Shown here: piece after piece, positions 6,414 to 7,041 of the stretch
How positions within the stretch are numbered: position 1 is the stretch's first letter
Layout: every line of letters begins with the position of its first letter
NCBI GenBank assembly: GCA_946482655.1
Contig: CAMLSA010000133.1
Span: 1-7,041, forward strand
Origin: an uncultured Sphingomonas sp.
GTDB lineage: Bacteria; Pseudomonadota; Alphaproteobacteria; Sphingomonadales; Sphingomonadaceae
Direction: 5' to 3'
Length of the DNA: 7,041 nt
Translations under genes and position numbers: made by a program
The notes under the pieces: generated by a model
Seen by the model: only the letters and a program-made list of their open reading frames with translations
Told to the model about the DNA's origin: nothing
Databases searched by the model: none

Positions 6414-7041
6414 TTAGTCGTCGTCGCGGGTCAGGAAGGCGGGGGCGAAATCGGGCGCGGGGCCCTCCTCATTGCTGCCTTCCGAACGCTCGCGGCGCGG
6501 GCCGCGATCGCCACGGCCTTCGCCGCGCGGACCACGATCGCCGCCGCCTTCGCGACGCGGGCCACGGTCACGGTCGCCACCGCGGCCACCGCCGCGCTGA
6601 CGGTCGCCACGATCACCGCGCGGACCGCGGTCCTCGCGCGGCTCGCGTGCCGGACGCGTGTCCTCGAGTTCCTCGCCGGTCTCCTGGTCGACGACGCGCA
6701 TCGACAGGCGGACCTTGCCGCGCTGGTCGATCTCGAGGACCTTGACCTTCACTTCCTGGCCTTCGGAGACGACGTCGGTCGGCTTCTCGACCCGCTCGTT
6801 CTTCATCTCGGAGACGTGGACGAGGCCGTCCTTGCCGCCCATGAAGTTCACGAACGCGCCGAAATCGACGATGTTGACGACCTTGCCGTCATAGATCTTG
6901 CCGACTTCGGCCTCTTCCACGATGCCGGCGATCCACTTGCGCGCCGCCTCGATCTGGCTGAGGTCGGACGAGCTGATCTTGATCACGCCCTCGTCGTCGA
7001 TGTCGACCTTGGCGCCGGTGGTGGCGACGATCTCGCGGATC
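6414..7041 (-). CDS. pnp: Polyribonucleotide nucleotidyltransferase, C-terminal part (5' end beyond window)
   Basis: PNPase is the phosphate-dependent 3'-5' exoribonuclease of RNA turnover and the degradosome. The frame runs off the right edge, so only about 208 C-terminal residues are seen; the catalytic PH domains are outside. The visible part begins in the KH domain ([18 protein letters not shown], then VIKISSSD), continues with the linking helix [19 protein letters not shown], and then the S1 RNA-binding domain ([31 protein letters not shown] up to KVRLSMR). The last 81 residues are a disordered tail rich in Arg, Gly, Asp and Pro, with four DRGPR motifs, ending in an acidic, hydrophobic tip ([14 protein letters not shown]). 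The GTG at 6986 is an internal Val, not a start. Two hairpins follow the TAA. The usual upstream partner rpsO would lie to the right. Confidence 0.96.
   Translation of the reverse strand, partial: IREIVATTGAKVDIDDEGVIKISSSDLSQIEAARKWIAGIVEEAEVGKIYDGKVVNIVDFGAFVNFMGGKDGLVHVSEMKNERVEKPTDVVSEGQEVKVKVLEIDQRGKVRLSMRVVDQETGEELEDTRPAREPREDRGPRGDRGDRQRGGGRGGDRDRGPRREGGGDRGPRGEGRGDRGPRRERSEGSNEEGPAPDFAPAFLTRDDD
6480..6569 (-). repeat. Three 30-bp tandem repeats in the pnp tail
   Basis: Three degenerate 30-bp units (6540-6569, 6510-6539 and 6480-6509, in coding order) encode ten-residue blocks, each starting [25 protein letters not shown] and [11 protein letters not shown] fourth DRGPR occurs 21 residues earlier, outside the regular spacing. 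The repeats keep frame, so copy-number change would lengthen or shorten the RG-rich tail without disrupting the protein. Confidence 0.85.

Overview
The window is GC-rich chromosomal DNA from an alphaproteobacterium, most likely a sphingomonad (order Sphingomonadales). This rests on protein style (long Ala/Pro/Glu-rich IF-2 N-terminus, PNPase with an Arg/Gly-rich tail, HisKA_2-type kinase), codon use strongly biased to G/C at third positions, and a dispersed-type palindrome beginning CGTCATCCCGGC, which resembles intergenic repeats I associate with that group. The genus is inferred; no rRNA or other decisive marker is present.

Layout, left to right. (1) Bases 2-3064, plus strand: the 3' part of infB (translation initiation factor IF-2, lacking only its first few codons), a short intergenic palindromic element, and rbfA (30S maturation factor). 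(2) Bases 3061-3801, minus strand: an HPP-family membrane protein whose stop codon overlaps that of rbfA. (3) Bases 3988-4584, plus strand: tdk (type II thymidine kinase), divergent from the HPP gene across a 186-bp gap. (4) Bases 4711-5727, minus strand: a DUF4118/HisKA_2 sensor histidine kinase with a good intrinsic terminator directly after its stop. (5) Bases 5811-6308, minus strand: a five-helix CcdC-like membrane protein. (6) Bases 6414-7041, minus strand: the 3' end of pnp (KH domain end, S1 domain and RG-rich tail), followed by two hairpins, one of them a textbook terminator.

The translation and RNA genes (infB, rbfA, pnp) belong to the classic nusA-infB-rbfA-truB-rpsO-pnp neighbourhood. 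Here pnp points back toward rbfA, and four unrelated genes (HPP, tdk, kinase, CcdC-like) lie between them, so the ancestral order has been rearranged. There is no gene-free stretch over 300 bases. I see no phage, transposase, CRISPR, toxin-antitoxin or biosynthetic system, and I do not think the window holds a new multi-gene system.

The most unusual signal is small. Directly after the infB stop, in the same frame, the last eight codons plus stop are repeated. Seven of the nine codons (six sense codons and the stop) differ, yet every change is synonymous. This looks like a recombination scar, or less likely a retained C-terminal extension reached by UGA readthrough. Second-tier observations are three 30-bp tandem repeats encoding DRGPR units in the PNPase tail, a 20-bp dyad just upstream of tdk, and the overlapping convergent stops of rbfA and the HPP gene.
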